Part shown: piece by piece, positions 26,232 through 36,191 of the stretch
Position numbering within the stretch: position 1 is the stretch's first letter
Layout of the letters: the number at the start of each line of letters is the position of its first letter
Origin: Bacillus paralicheniformis
GTDB taxonomy: Bacteria > Bacillota > Bacilli > Bacillales > Bacillaceae
Assembly (NCBI RefSeq): GCF_001042485.2
Contig: NZ_LBMN02000005.1
Coordinates: forward strand, 124,001-188,000
Direction of reading: 5' to 3'
DNA: 64,000 bases
The notes under the pieces: generated by a model
What the model was told of the DNA's origin: nothing
Seen by the model: only the letters and a program-made list of their open reading frames with translations
The model's database searches: none
Position numbers and translations under genes: made by a program

Positions 26232-27731
26232 TTACAGACTGCCGAGCATTGGATTTCCTTTCATTCCGATCCATAAGTCTGATTGCTCTAATAAATGGGC
26301 GGTGCGCAGCAGCCAATGTTCCTTTCCTTTCGGAGCCGTCACTTGAACACCCAGCGGCAAACCTTCATTTGTCAGATGGACCGGGACGCTCATTGCAGGC
26401 TGTCCGGTTAAGTTGGCAAGCTGTGTGAATGGTGTATATGTCAAGCTTTTCAAAAACATTTGATAAATCAGCGACTGCTGCTCGATTTTTTCCAGCTCAC
26501 TCACTTTCAGGAGAGCTTCGGCTTCTTTTTCGGTATGGGTGAGCTCGCCGACCTTTGGAGCGGGGTAAGCCGTTGCCGGGGTCACATACAGATCATAGGT
26601 CTCATGAAACGCCGCCATTTGTGCAGCTGCTCGATCCCAGGAAGCAAGGCTTGCTGTAAATTCGGCTGCCGACACTTTTTTGCCTGCTTCATTCAGCACC
26701 CATGTGACAATTTCAACGTCCTGAACAGTGATCGCTCTTCCAAGCGTTTTTTCCATTCCAAGAATCATCGCGGAAATTTCACCGCTGTTCATTAAGTAGT
26801 AGTTCTCCATTAACCGGATTCCGTCAACGCCGTTCGTCTGCTCTTCGACATGGTGTCCCTGCGCTTCCAGCCATCGAACGGTGCGGCGGACGGCTTGTTT
26901 GGCTTCATCGCTGACAGGCGTTCCGACGGGTGATTCTACAGAGAATGCGATTTTCAAAGGGCGCTCCAGCCCTTTTTTCATATCCTCTTCATACTGACCT
27001 GGAAATAAAGGCGTTTGAAAAGCGGCTTCAGGCTGAATGGTTTGCAGAATATCCAGGAGCGCCGCGCTGTCCCTGACCGTACGGGACAGCACAAAATCGA
27101 TCGATGCCCCCTGCCACTGCCGTCCGGCGCCCGGTCCTACAGGCGTTCTGCCCCGGGTCGGTTTCAGACCGAATAGTCCGGTAAAGGAAGCCGGTATCCG
27201 GATGGAGCCTCCCCCGTCGCTTGCCCCTGCAAGTGGAACGATTCCGGCCGCCACCGCAGCCGCAGAACCGCCGCTTGAACCCCCGGGTGAATAATCAGTG
27301 TTCCAAGGATTTCGCGACGGCCCATACAATTCAGGCTCAGAAATATTTTTTAATCCGTATTCGGGTGTATTCGTCTGTCCGAGAAATAAAAAACCGGCGC
27401 CGCGCAATTTCGCGACGAAATTCGAATCGCGCTTTGGTTTATAAGATGAAAGCAGCTTGGCGCCGGCTGTGAGAGGCTCCCCTTTCAACGCTTGGGAAAT
27501 GTCCTTTAAAAGAATCGGCACCCCGGCAAACGGCTGGTGTCTGATGTCAAGCTGTTTGGATTCAATTTTGACCTGCTCTTTTCTTGTCCGAATGACTGCA
27601 TTCAGTTCTGGATTGACTTCTTCAAGACGGGAAAAAGCAGCGTCGATTAATTCGTTGACCGTTACTTCCCCATGTTTGATAAGCTTAGATAAAGCAACCG
27701 CGTCATGCTTTACATAGTCAGATATATTCAT
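26232..27731 (-). CDS. Amidase, amidase-signature family
   Basis: 499 aa. The Ser-cisSer-Lys triad is visible: Lys76 (VPILLKDIS), the Gly/Ser-rich SPGGSSGGSAAAVAAG (about 148-163) and nucleophile Ser176 in SDGGGSIRIPAS. It hydrolyses a C-N amide bond of an unknown substrate; the overall sequence is nearer to stand-alone amidases of the 6-aminohexanoate dimer hydrolase/AmiE type than to GatA. It stands alone and is convergent with pepF. Confidence 0.85.
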   Translation of the reverse strand: MNISDYVKHDAVALSKLIKHGEVTVNELIDAAFSRLEEVNPELNAVIRTRKEQVKIESKQLDIRHQPFAGVPILLKDISQALKGEPLTAGAKLLSSYKPKRDSNFVAKLRGAGFLFLGQTNTPEYGLKNISEPELYGPSRNPWNTDYSPGGSSGGSAAAVAAGIVPLAGASDGGGSIRIPASFTGLFGLKPTRGRTPVGPGAGRQWQGASIDFVLSRTVRDSAALLDILQTIQPEAAFQTPLFPGQYEEDMKKGLERPLKIAFSVESPVGTPVSDEAKQAVRRTVRWLEAQGHHVEEQTNGVDGIRLMENYYLMNSGEISAMILGMEKTLGRAITVQDVEIVTWVLNEAGKKVSAAEFTASLASWDRAAAQMAAFHETYDLYVTPATAYPAPKVGELTHTEKEAEALLKVSELEKIEQQSLIYQMFLKSLTYTPFTQLANLTGQPAMSVPVHLTNEGLPLGVQVTAPKGKEHWLLRTAHLLEQSDLWIGMKGNPMLGSL

Positions 27732-27830
27732 ATCAGTACCTCACTTTACTGTTCGCTTGTGCTTACTATTGTGCATGAGCCTTTTGGGGATTTCAACGAT
27801 TTCTGTTTAGATCAAAAGGAGATGAGTGAA

Positions 27831-28283
27831 ATGAACATTCGGAGATTGCATCCAGAACATGAGCCGCCGCTTGATTTACTGTTGACGGCAGACCCTTCCG
27901 AAAAACTGGTTATCGATTATCTCAAACGGGGACAATGCTATACAGCAGAAATCGACCGCCGGATTGTAGGTGTCTATGTGCTGCTGCCGACGAGACCAGA
28001 AACAGCAGAGCTCGTCAATATCGCCGTCAAAGAAGATCTGCAGGGAAAAGGAATCGGCAGACAATTGGTTATGCATGCGATTGAAACGGCAAAATCACAA
28101 GGATTTAAGACAATTGAAATCGGAACCGGGAATTCAAGCATCGGCCAGCTTGCGCTCTATCAAAAATGCGGATTTAGAATCACCGGCATCGACCGCGACT
28201 TTTTCTTGAGGCATTACGAGAAACCGATATACGAAAACGGCATGCGCTGCATCGATATGGTTCGCTTAGCGCTCGATCTTTAA
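27831..28283 (+). CDS. GNAT-family N-acetyltransferase
   Basis: 150 aa. The acetyl-CoA binding motif A is VAVKEDLQGKGIGRQLV with the Q/R-x-x-G-x-G/A loop, and ALYQKCGFRITGIDRDFF is motif B; the C-terminus with HYEKPIYENG resembles a YvbK-like subgroup. Start ATG 27831 has AAAGGAG 8 bases upstream; upstream in-frame codons lie in a region with no ribosome site. Substrate unknown. Confidence 0.8.
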   Translation: MNIRRLHPEHEPPLDLLLTADPSEKLVIDYLKRGQCYTAEIDRRIVGVYVLLPTRPETAELVNIAVKEDLQGKGIGRQLVMHAIETAKSQGFKTIEIGTGNSSIGQLALYQKCGFRITGIDRDFFLRHYEKPIYENGMRCIDMVRLALDL

Positions 28284-28310
28284 AAAATCCGCCGGGCTCC
28301 CCGGCGGATT
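28282..28310. terminator. Bidirectional terminator
   Basis: AATCCGCCGGG/CCCGGCGGATT stem (11 bp) with a T-run on the minus strand; serves ansZ and the convergent acetyltransferase. Confidence 0.88.
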
Positions 28311-28314
28311 CTCG

Positions 28315-29445
28315 TCAATATTCTTCAAAATAGGACTGGATCTTTTTCGGATCATCTGTTTTGGTCAGCGCCAGCATCAGCAAAATCCGGGCTTTCTGCG
28401 GGTTCAAAGAGTTGGAAGCCAATATGTTTTCCTTTTCAAGATCAGGATTGGGCGTGACAACCCCGCTGCCGGTGCGTGTAGAACGCACGACTGCCGCCCC
28501 TTTTTTCACCGCTGCGACTGCCCCTTTTTTCGCCTCGTCAGAGACTGAACCGTTTCCGCTTCCCGCATAGATAATGCCTTTCGCTCCCGCCTTGATTGCA
28601 GCGTCAAACAGATAGCGCCCGTCGTTTTGATACCCGTATATGATGTCGACTTGAGGAAGCAGATTGATCTTGGAAATATTAAAATCGGTATCTTTCGTAT
28701 GCTTTTTTGTGATGTCATTATGAAAATAGATGCCGTCGGCAATATTGCCGAGGTACCCCATTTCTTCCGACTTGAAAGTGTCAGGAGCTGTCGTATGGGT
28801 TTTCGTCACATATCTTGCCGCAGCAATCCGGTCATTCAGCACCACCATGGTTCCTTTCCCGTAAGCTTCCTTGCTCGCAGCGACCTTTACAGCATTGTAC
28901 AAGTTGGCAGGCCCGTCGGCTCCAATCGCTGTGGAAGGCCGCATAGATCCGACCACAACGACGGGTTTATCGCTTTTGAGGACGAGATTTAAAAAATAAG
29001 CCGTTTCTTCCAAGGTGTCCGTTCCGTGAGTGACGACAATTCCATCGACATCATCTGAAGCTAAAAGCTTCGCAGTGCGCTTGCTCAATTTCAGGAGCGT
29101 TTTATTAGTCATATTCTGACTTCCGATGTTTGCCACTTGTTCTCCGCTGATATTCGCGATATCCTTCATTTCCGGAACGGCTTCGATGAGCGTATCAATC
29201 CCGACTGCACCCGCTTTATAATTGGTCGTCGACGTTTTGGACTGATTCGCTCCGGCAATTGTCCCCCCTGTAGCCAAAATTCTTATGTTGGGCAGACGGT
29301 CATTTCCTTGGGCAGTCTTAACAGAAGCAGTTTCCGTCTTCGCCCGGGCCTTTGTTTCATTTCGAGATTCGTTTGAACCGGAGCACCCGGCATTGATCAA
29401 AAGCAATAAGCCTAACACAATAAATAACATTCGTTTTTTCGTCAT
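28315..29445 (-). CDS. ansZ: L-asparaginase AnsZ, lipoprotein
   Basis: 376 aa. The signal sequence ends at a lipobox LINAGC with Cys21, so it is anchored outside the membrane or released. Type II asparaginase motifs: [10 protein letters not shown] (Thr62 nucleophile, about 57-65), [14 protein letters not shown] (Thr142, Asp143) and the Lys region [14 protein letters not shown]. It converts asparagine to aspartate and ammonia during nitrogen limitation; the B. subtilis orthologue (375 aa) is TnrA-controlled. I did not see a convincing TnrA box in the short stretch upstream. Confidence 0.93.
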   Translation of the reverse strand: MTKKRMLFIVLGLLLLINAGCSGSNESRNETKARAKTETASVKTAQGNDRLPNIRILATGGTIAGANQSKTSTTNYKAGAVGIDTLIEAVPEMKDIANISGEQVANIGSQNMTNKTLLKLSKRTAKLLASDDVDGIVVTHGTDTLEETAYFLNLVLKSDKPVVVVGSMRPSTAIGADGPANLYNAVKVAASKEAYGKGTMVVLNDRIAAARYVTKTHTTAPDTFKSEEMGYLGNIADGIYFHNDITKKHTKDTDFNISKINLLPQVDIIYGYQNDGRYLFDAAIKAGAKGIIYAGSGNGSVSDEAKKGAVAAVKKGAAVVRSTRTGSGVVTPNPDLEKENILASNSLNPQKARILLMLALTKTDDPKKIQSYFEEY

Positions 29446-29582
29446 GTTTTGATCTCTCCCTGCTGCGAAGTCCGCTAATTATATATGTATTTTCTCTTTC
29501 CTCCTCTCTTTCATACCAGTTTAAAATGCATTTATACGTTGTCTATTCATATGTTAGATTTTCTTCTGCGTTTTTTGGCATT

Positions 29583-29608
29583 AAAAAAAGGGAAACCTCG
29601 TTTCCCTC
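29583..29608 (-). terminator. Terminator of the M20 gene
   Basis: AGGGAAAC/GTTTCCCT stem with a minus-strand run of seven T. Confidence 0.88.
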
Positions 29609-29618
29609 TTCAGACCTT

Positions 29619-30788
29619 CTATTGTTTTAAAAAGCTGAATTCTTCCTTTATTTTTCTCAACAGCTCTTCATTGGTGAGCACATCATAGGCCGTGAATGCC
29701 ATAGATTTTGCGCCGAGCATTAAGCCTTCGAACCCTTGGCTGCTCATGGCTGCCTCCCGAAACTCGGGTGTGTGGCACGCGTACGGTTCATCGCAAATTT
29801 GTACATAAGGATGAATGGAAGGTGCGATCTGGCTGACATTCCCCATATCAACTGAACCTCCTCCGTCCGCTTTTTCATGAATCGAATCGGGATCGACGCC
29901 CAACTCGATCATGTTTTGTGTAAAGGCGTCTGACAGCGTTTCATTTGTTTTCAAATCATCGTAAGACAGCTCGTAAAAAGAGCTCTCAAGTCGGGCTCCA
30001 GTCGCAAGTGCGGCTGCTTTTGCACAATTTTTTACTTTATCAAGCAATTCATTGACATAAGCACGTTCCGTTCCTCTGACATAAAACTGGGCAACCGCAT
30101 AATCCGGCACAACATTTGCCGCTTTCCCTCCCTCTGGGATAATCCCGTGAATCCGGGCATCAGGGAGAATATGCTGTCTGAGCGCATTAATGCCGTTGAA
30201 TGTCTGAATGACGGCATCGAGCGCATTGATTCCTTCGTGAGGCGCTCCCGCCGCATGCGAGGCCTTTCCGAAGAATTCGAATTGAATCGCATCCATCGCC
30301 AGCGATGTTCCGCTTTTTTCATGCCTGCAATACGGATGAACCATCATAGCGGCGTCCAAGTGATCAAAAACCCCTTGTTCAGCCATGGTTACTTTTCCGC
30401 CTTTCGTTTCTTCCGCAGGCGTTCCGTAAACATACACTTTCCCTCCGCATGATGCGATGACTTTGCTGACGCCGATTGCGGCGCCGACCGCCATCGTGCC
30501 GATCAAATTGTGCCCGCAGGCATGGCCAAGGTCAGGTAATGCATCATATTCAGCCATAAACCCGATGGCAGGGCCGGGACGGCCGCTGTCAAATTCGGCC
30601 GTAAACGCCGTCGCAAGGCCGCATGTTCCTAATTCCACCTGAAAACCGTGTTTTTTCAGCTCCTCGGACAGAATCTTTGAAGCTTTGAATTCTTCATGCC
30701 CCAGTTCAGGGTGATTGCCTATATACTGGCTGATATGCAGCAGCTCTTCACGAATATGTTCGATCTCTTTCTCAATTTGTTTTTTCAT
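29619..30788 (-). CDS. M20-family amidohydrolase (AbgB-like)
   Basis: 389 aa. Motifs GFMAEYDALPDLGHACGHNL (two metal ligand groups), TPAEETKGGK with the catalytic Glu pair, and HAAGAPHEG; the lid domain begins near residue 180. The family removes acyl or aminoacyl groups from amidated amino acids or dipeptides. It is divergent from the YfcC-type carrier 125 bases away, an arrangement similar to AbgB with its transporter AbgT, so the pair may import and deacylate one compound. The compound is unknown. Confidence 0.82.
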   Translation of the reverse strand: MKKQIEKEIEHIREELLHISQYIGNHPELGHEEFKASKILSEELKKHGFQVELGTCGLATAFTAEFDSGRPGPAIGFMAEYDALPDLGHACGHNLIGTMAVGAAIGVSKVIASCGGKVYVYGTPAEETKGGKVTMAEQGVFDHLDAAMMVHPYCRHEKSGTSLAMDAIQFEFFGKASHAAGAPHEGINALDAVIQTFNGINALRQHILPDARIHGIIPEGGKAANVVPDYAVAQFYVRGTERAYVNELLDKVKNCAKAAALATGARLESSFYELSYDDLKTNETLSDAFTQNMIELGVDPDSIHEKADGGGSVDMGNVSQIAPSIHPYVQICDEPYACHTPEFREAAMSSQGFEGLMLGAKSMAFTAYDVLTNEELLRKIKEEFSFLKQ

Positions 30789-30913
30789 AACGGTTCTCCC
30801 TTCTCCATTACCGGAAGTTCTTTTCCAGGGTTGACAAAGTAAAGCTCATATCCTCAAAATGATTAAATATATAATTATATGAATATTAATACATTATAAA
30901 GGAGACGAACGGA

Positions 30914-32314
30914 ATGAGCAATGGCACCCCCCAGAAAATAAAACTGCACTTCCCTCATACTTATGCTTTGATTTTTTTCATTATCATTTTAGCTGCACTG
31001 GCTTCATACTTCATTCCATCAGGAGAATTTGAACGGGTTGAAGAAGACGGCCGAACGGTTATCGTACAAGGGAGCTACACACAGACTGACGCCGGTCCGG
31101 TCGGTTTTTTCGAGATGTTTAAAGCCATACCGGAAGGCATGATTCAATCGGCGGATATTATTTTTTACATCTTTTTAATAGGCGGAGCTTTCGGCATCAT
31201 CCATCAGACCGGGATGATTCGTGCAGGTGTTCATGTGCTCGTGCAGCGCTTGAAGAAACGCGGTTTCCTCCTGATTCCCGTCACCATGTTCGTCTTTTCC
31301 ATCGGAGGCGCAACGATCGGTTTATCTGAAGAGACGATTATTTTTATTCCGATCGGCATCGCTGTTGCAAGAGCGCTTGGCTATGATTCAATGACCGGGC
31401 TGGCGATGATTTCCCTTGGCGCGGCTGCAGGGTTCACCGGCGGCATGTTGAACCCGTTCACAGTCGGAATCGCACAGACAATTGCGGAAGTCCCAGTGTT
31501 TAGCGCCCTCGGTTATAGATTGGCCGTTTATGCCGCCATGCTCGGTTTCTCCATTTTTTATGTCATGCGGTACGCTGAAAAAGTCAAAGCGCACCCAAAT
31601 ACCGGTTTGATGTATGGAAGCGAAACAGAGATGAATGAAGAGACAGCCGCAGGACACGCTGATCTTTCCTTCACCGGAAGACACGGCCTCGTCCTGCTGA
31701 TTACAGCATTGGGCTTCGGCATCAATATGTTCGGTGTATTTCAATGGGGGTGGTTTTTAAGCGAGCTGTCGGCCGGCTTTCTCATCATCGGCTTTGCCGC
31801 CGGCCTTGCGGGAGGACTCGGCATCAACAACACCTTCCATTCATTTGTTGACGGTATGAAACAGGTTGTATACGGAGCGCTGATTGTCGGCTTCGCCCGT
31901 GCCATTGTCATCGTATTGGAAAACGGACAGATTATCGATACGATCATCAACAGCCTTGCTTCAGCCATCAGCTCACTTCCGAACGAAATCAGCGCCATTG
32001 GCATGTTCGCCGTGCAAATCGTGATCAACACATTTATTCCATCCGGAAGCGGACAGGCAGCCACAACGATGCCGCTTATGGCGCCGCTGGCCGATTTATT
32101 GGGATTCGAACGCCAGATTGCCGTATTCGCGTATCAATACGGAGACGGAATCACCAACTCCATCATCCCGACCTCCGGTGTACTGATGGCTTCGCTGTCA
32201 ATCGCAGGCGTCACTTACGAACGCTGGGTCAAGTTTGTCTGGAAGCTGGTCGCAGGCTGGATTTTCATCGGCGCCGCCGCAATTGTTATCGCCATGATCA
32301 TCGGTATTAAGTAA
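30914..32314 (+). CDS. YfcC/DcuC-type membrane carrier
   Basis: 466 aa with about 12 hydrophobic segments. The N-terminal KIKLHFPHTYALIFFIIILAAL, YFIPSGEFERVEEDGR and ATIGLSEETIIFIPIGIAVA, and later FIPSGSGQAATTMPLMAPLADL, are hallmarks of the YfcC branch of the DcuC/ion-transporter group. Substrates in this group include dicarboxylates, amino acids and possibly peptides. Its divergent partner is an M20 amidohydrolase. AAAGGAGACG precedes the ATG. Confidence 0.8.
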   Translation: MSNGTPQKIKLHFPHTYALIFFIIILAALASYFIPSGEFERVEEDGRTVIVQGSYTQTDAGPVGFFEMFKAIPEGMIQSADIIFYIFLIGGAFGIIHQTGMIRAGVHVLVQRLKKRGFLLIPVTMFVFSIGGATIGLSEETIIFIPIGIAVARALGYDSMTGLAMISLGAAAGFTGGMLNPFTVGIAQTIAEVPVFSALGYRLAVYAAMLGFSIFYVMRYAEKVKAHPNTGLMYGSETEMNEETAAGHADLSFTGRHGLVLLITALGFGINMFGVFQWGWFLSELSAGFLIIGFAAGLAGGLGINNTFHSFVDGMKQVVYGALIVGFARAIVIVLENGQIIDTIINSLASAISSLPNEISAIGMFAVQIVINTFIPSGSGQAATTMPLMAPLADLLGFERQIAVFAYQYGDGITNSIIPTSGVLMASLSIAGVTYERWVKFVWKLVAGWIFIGAAAIVIAMIIGIK

Positions 32315-32330
32315 ACATCCGGTCCACAAT

Positions 32331-32356
32331 ATGCAGCCGGAGCCCCCGGCTGCATT
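32331..32356 (+). terminator. Hairpin after the YfcC-type gene
   Basis: ATGCAGCCGG/CCGGCTGCAT stem of 10 bp; the tail (TCCTCATA) is poor in T, so termination may be weak. Confidence 0.55.
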
Positions 32357-32932
32357 CCTCATACATGTCTCCGTCTCCCTGACCATAGAGAAGCCTAAAC
32401 CATCAAAACCGGCGTTTCTGAGACGATTGATCTACTAAATTTTAAGCTCAGGTTAAGAAAACCCGAAAACAGGACTTTTTATCCACCATAGTCCAATTTC
32501 AAAATTCATCAACAAAGTGGCGGATTCTAAACAAAACACTTATATTTTTCACCTGTTCTGCCTTGTCATGGCTAAGGTGGAAAATGGATCAATCTCAATT
32601 AAATGCACCGTTTTGTAAGTCATTAGTTTTAGTCTATTCATACTACCCAAAGTTTGAAAACATGCCTAATCTTGCAAAACATTGACCAAAATTAGTATTT
32701 AACACCTATTTATTATTGATTCTTCAAACCTTAAAATGAGTGATGTTGTTTCTGTTTTTTTAAAGAAACTAAGGAAAAAGGAAGAATTATAATCAAATTT
32801 TCACTGTTAGATAAATGAAATGACCGGGACTTGAGTAAGATTTGTCCCGATGAAGGGCCTTTTTACCCTAACCACCCCATTCTTTTCATTTACATAACAT
32901 TGAAAAAATAATAATAAAAAAGGAGACAGACC
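32357..32932. other. AT-rich 576-bp noncoding stretch before ycdA
   Basis: No reading frame with a ribosome site was found on either strand. The only structure noticed is CGGGAC (32825-32830) pairing with GTCCCG (32844-32849), followed by GGGCC-TTTTTA-CCC, about 85-110 bases before ycdA; these could belong to its 5' leader. The remainder looks like unconstrained sequence. Confidence 0.4.
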
Positions 32933-34009
32933 ATGCGAAGTAAAAAGTTTTTTCTAATGATGCTTTTGATGATTGTAGCAGTCGTGTCAACAGCCTGCGG
33001 AGGCAGCAAAAGTGCGAGCGGAGAGAAAGAAGATACGAAAAAAGCAGATAATGCAGAAGTTAAAATACTAAGCTCCGAATATACGCTTCCGGATGATTCA
33101 TCAACAAACCTGCACGAAAATGAACTTATACTAAAGATCAATGTTTCCGTTAAAAATACAGGAAAAGAACCATTGATGGTTGATAAAAGCCAATTCAGCC
33201 TTTACGAAGGCGACTCAAAAATGTCGGACGTCAGCGTATATGATGAAAGAAACAAGAGACTTCGTTCTTCCACGCTGAATTCTGACAAGGAAGTCGACGG
33301 AAATATCTATTACATCGTTGAAAAGGGCAAAAAGTTTCAGCTTGAATACACACCTGACATGTACGGTGAAAACAAAGCCGATCCTGTCAAATTCGAGATC
33401 GACGGCGGCAGCGACGATTTGCTGAAAACAGCCAAAAAACTTGAAGATCCGGCAAAAGCTTTGCTGGCTTACACAGATGTAACGATTTTCGGCAAAGATA
33501 ATGATAACTTTGATAAACTGGTCGACGAAAATAAACGTGAAGTCGTTACCGATTACCTTGAAGGCGCTCAAAAATCAATCGTTCGCTCTTTAGGATATTA
33601 TGATGAAGAAGATGTCGATAAAAAGAAATTGAATAAACTGATCAGCGCCATCCAAAACGCTTATCAAGAAAAATCTCAAGTCAAAGCAGTTACAAAATCA
33701 ATTTCAGGCGATGAAGCAACTGTTGAGGCAACCGTTACACCAATCGATAATACGGATGTCCAAAAGAAAGTGAAGAAAAGACTGGAAGACTATGTGAAAG
33801 ACAGCGGCAAAAACTTCATGTCCAGAGATGAATTGATCAATCCTGCGATTGACATCATGAGTGAAGAAATCAAAAAAGCACAGGCGACTTCAAGTGAGAA
33901 AACCGTTGAAGTTAAGCTTGAAAAATCAAAAAACGACAAATGGAAAATGGATGCTGATAATTACAAGACCGAACAATACTTCTCAAGCTTCCTTAAAAGC
34001 AACAACTAA
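32933..34009 (+). CDS. ycdA: Lipoprotein YcdA (DUF4352 + DUF5105)
   Basis: 358 aa. Signal peptide with lipobox VSTACG (Cys22). Residues about 45-140 form a DUF4352-type immunoglobulin-like domain (LILKINVSVKNTGKEPLMV, FSLYEGDSK) and about 155-350 a DUF5105-type helical domain (KLEDPAKALLAYTDVTIFG). It closely resembles B. subtilis YcdA, an extracytoplasmic lipoprotein linked to swarming. AAAAAGGAGAC precedes the ATG. It is not next to the ycdB/ycdC-like gene here. Confidence 0.8.
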   Translation: MRSKKFFLMMLLMIVAVVSTACGGSKSASGEKEDTKKADNAEVKILSSEYTLPDDSSTNLHENELILKINVSVKNTGKEPLMVDKSQFSLYEGDSKMSDVSVYDERNKRLRSSTLNSDKEVDGNIYYIVEKGKKFQLEYTPDMYGENKADPVKFEIDGGSDDLLKTAKKLEDPAKALLAYTDVTIFGKDNDNFDKLVDENKREVVTDYLEGAQKSIVRSLGYYDEEDVDKKKLNKLISAIQNAYQEKSQVKAVTKSISGDEATVEATVTPIDNTDVQKKVKKRLEDYVKDSGKNFMSRDELINPAIDIMSEEIKKAQATSSEKTVEVKLEKSKNDKWKMDADNYKTEQYFSSFLKSNN

Positions 34010-34037
34010 AAAAAGCACCCTAGTGGCGCTTTTTTTC
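34008..34037. terminator. Bidirectional terminator
   Basis: AAAAAAGCACC/GGCGCTTTTTT stem with one mismatch, T-run on the plus strand and A-run mirrored; it overlaps the stop of the convergent gene. Confidence 0.75.
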
Positions 34038-36104
34038 AATTACAATAAAACAAGTGCTGTCCGGCAGCGGCACGCGTCGGCCGAGCCGGTCTGTCAGCTC
34101 GATTTTAGGGTTAAGGTGTTCTTCATACCCTTCCTGTACATAGTGTTCGAACACAAGAATGTTCGCGCGTTCCCCCAACTCTTTCTCAATACAGCGCCGG
34201 AATTCAGACGGCGTAAAATAGCCGAACTGCTCCTGCACTTCATGCGAATAGGCTTCTTCTCCCCAAGTATATGTATAGAGGAATTCCATCGCGTCATTCA
34301 CAAACAGTACAGCCGCATCCTTTTCAGCCTCAAGAATTTGCACCTTTCTCCCTTTAAAATCATGGATATACCGTTTCAAGAAATCCATTCCATCCGGGTC
34401 TTTAAAGCGAATCCGCCGCGTTTCCTCTTTGTTTTCGGTCATGATTCCGTCCCTGATGATGATTCTGCCTCCCCGCTTCAGAATATCAAAGGAACTTTTT
34501 AACGCTTGGACAATGACGAGGTGATTAAATCGTTTTCCTTCATACGGAATGTATGAGAACAATTCGTGCAATATCGATGAAAATACAATCGTGTCGACGC
34601 TTTTCTGTTCGAAGTACTCAGGAAGATCCAACGCATCAGCCTGTTTCACATGCCACGGCTTATGTTCGCGCACTTTTCTTTTTTGGAGCTCCTCAATGAC
34701 ATTGACGGAAAGGTCGATGCCGATGACCTCTGCTTCAGGATGCTGGTCCGTCAGCAAATCAAGCATCACGCCGCCTCCGGCTCCGATGTCGAGCATTCTT
34801 TCTCCAACAGCATAATCGGCAATCTTCTTTTTATAATCTTCCGCACCGTTCATGTCAGACAGATAAGCCGCTTCATTTTGCAGCCGGTCAAACGAATCCT
34901 TGCGAAACTCAAAAAAATCATAAAGCAGCACGATCGCCCGTTCATATAAAGGCGATTTCTCCGCTTCCTGGCAAAATTCAATCAGCTTCAGTCCGGCCTG
35001 CGAAAACGAAAACGTGACGCCGACAATCTCGGAAGCCTGATCAAACGGCTGAACAGCAAGCGAAACGTGTTCATTTACAGGCACCCCGCCGAAAAGCAAA
35101 TCGCTGATCGACATCTCTTTTAAGCACGCTTCGATAATCCGTTTTTTATAAACATTCGTATGACGCACACCCTGGTAATCACGGTACATGTCCTTCATCA
35201 GCGGCTCAAAGCTGATATGCTTGACTGATAAAGGATTGACAGAACGAAGCACTAGCAAAAAGATTTTGACAAACTCTTCAAAACTGAACGATGACAAGGC
35301 GGATTCCACATACCATAAATCGACCCGCTGAAAGAAGCGTCTCAGCACATCTTCCGCGGCATGTTCCCTCAAAAACCGCTCGTACCGGCTGCTGTCTTCG
35401 CCGGAATCGAACGCCTGTCCCCGCAGTTTTCTGATCCTTTCCGCAAACGGCCAATCTTTGTTTCTTTCTCCTGTGCAGATTTGGCCGATTATCCGGTTCA
35501 CGTCTTGTTCAATCGATTCCCAAAGTGCCGGCGAAACCCCTTCAATGATACATTTGTTCAGAACGTACAGAACCCGCCTGATGTCGATGTGCTGAAGTTC
35601 GGATGCTTCAATCCAATCGATAAGAGGAGTGAATTGGCGATACCTTGATTCCCCGCGGATATACTGCCCGATGAGTCCATGCGTCAAAATCAAAATATAG
35701 ATGAGTTCGTCAATATCCTGCCGCTCCGGCATATACGCCTGTCTTCGATCAGCATAAATCTGCGCCGACCCGATATTATGGATCGCAAGCTGAAAGCCTT
35801 TCTCACGCCATTCCTTTCTTTTATGAGGCTGGCCGCACTTAGCCGTTTCACTCCATATGAGAACCTCTTCAATGATTTCTTTTTCCCGCTCAGGAATGTC
35901 CGCTTTCTCCAAGATGGAGAGCGTCTGTTCCACATAAAGAAACACGGGATTCTGAGGCATGTTCTCCAGCGAAGATATCCGCTCCAGATTGACATTTTGT
36001 TCTTCAGTTAAAACAAGATACTTGAGCCATTCGGCATCACGCAAAACATGATAATCCCCGCTTTTCACTTTTTCAATGGCTTCTAACGATTGTAAACGCC
36101 TCAT
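34020..36104 (-). CDS. Large protein with C-terminal SAM methyltransferase domain
   Basis: 694 aa. The last ~280 residues are a class I methyltransferase: motif I MLDIGAGGGVMLDLL (about 434-448), motif II acidic residue in EAEVIGIDLS, VDTIVFSSILHELF, and GGRIIIRDG. The first ~400 residues are helical, charged, Cys-poor, and I do not recognise them; they could bind the substrate (nucleic acid, protein or a metabolite). No signal peptide or membrane segment. It is monocistronic, ATG start preceded by AGAGGGAAG. The target cannot be told from sequence. Confidence 0.65.
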   Translation of the reverse strand: MRRLQSLEAIEKVKSGDYHVLRDAEWLKYLVLTEEQNVNLERISSLENMPQNPVFLYVEQTLSILEKADIPEREKEIIEEVLIWSETAKCGQPHKRKEWREKGFQLAIHNIGSAQIYADRRQAYMPERQDIDELIYILILTHGLIGQYIRGESRYRQFTPLIDWIEASELQHIDIRRVLYVLNKCIIEGVSPALWESIEQDVNRIIGQICTGERNKDWPFAERIRKLRGQAFDSGEDSSRYERFLREHAAEDVLRRFFQRVDLWYVESALSSFSFEEFVKIFLLVLRSVNPLSVKHISFEPLMKDMYRDYQGVRHTNVYKKRIIEACLKEMSISDLLFGGVPVNEHVSLAVQPFDQASEIVGVTFSFSQAGLKLIEFCQEAEKSPLYERAIVLLYDFFEFRKDSFDRLQNEAAYLSDMNGAEDYKKKIADYAVGERMLDIGAGGGVMLDLLTDQHPEAEVIGIDLSVNVIEELQKRKVREHKPWHVKQADALDLPEYFEQKSVDTIVFSSILHELFSYIPYEGKRFNHLVIVQALKSSFDILKRGGRIIIRDGIMTENKEETRRIRFKDPDGMDFLKRYIHDFKGRKVQILEAEKDAAVLFVNDAMEFLYTYTWGEEAYSHEVQEQFGYFTPSEFRRCIEKELGERANILVFEHYVQEGYEEHLNPKIELTDRLGRRVPLPDSTCFIVIEKKRH

Positions 36105-36125
36105 ACGTTCTTCCCTCTTTTTTCT

Positions 36126-36170
36126 ATTTCGATATGACTAATCATAAGGTAAATGGTTTCATATAGAAAT
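36126..36170. repeat. 12-bp inverted repeat upstream of the methyltransferase gene
   Basis: ATTTCGATATGA (36126-36137) and TCATATAGAAAT (36159-36170) are complementary at 11 of 12 positions, 21 bases apart, within the probable promoter region. Could be an operator or leader hairpin. Confidence 0.4.
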
Positions 36171-36191
36171 AGGATAATAGACTTATAACCG

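Noticed and set aside
30830..30910. TTGACA as -35 of the YfcC-type gene
   Set aside because: No -10 at suitable spacing; the only TATAAT-like boxes lie 30 or more bases further on in AT-rich repeats.
32765..32793. Promoter with TATAAT at 32788-32793 for ycdA
   Set aside because: The -10 is perfect, but there is no -35 at 16-18 bases and the start would be about 140 bases upstream; not supported enough to list.
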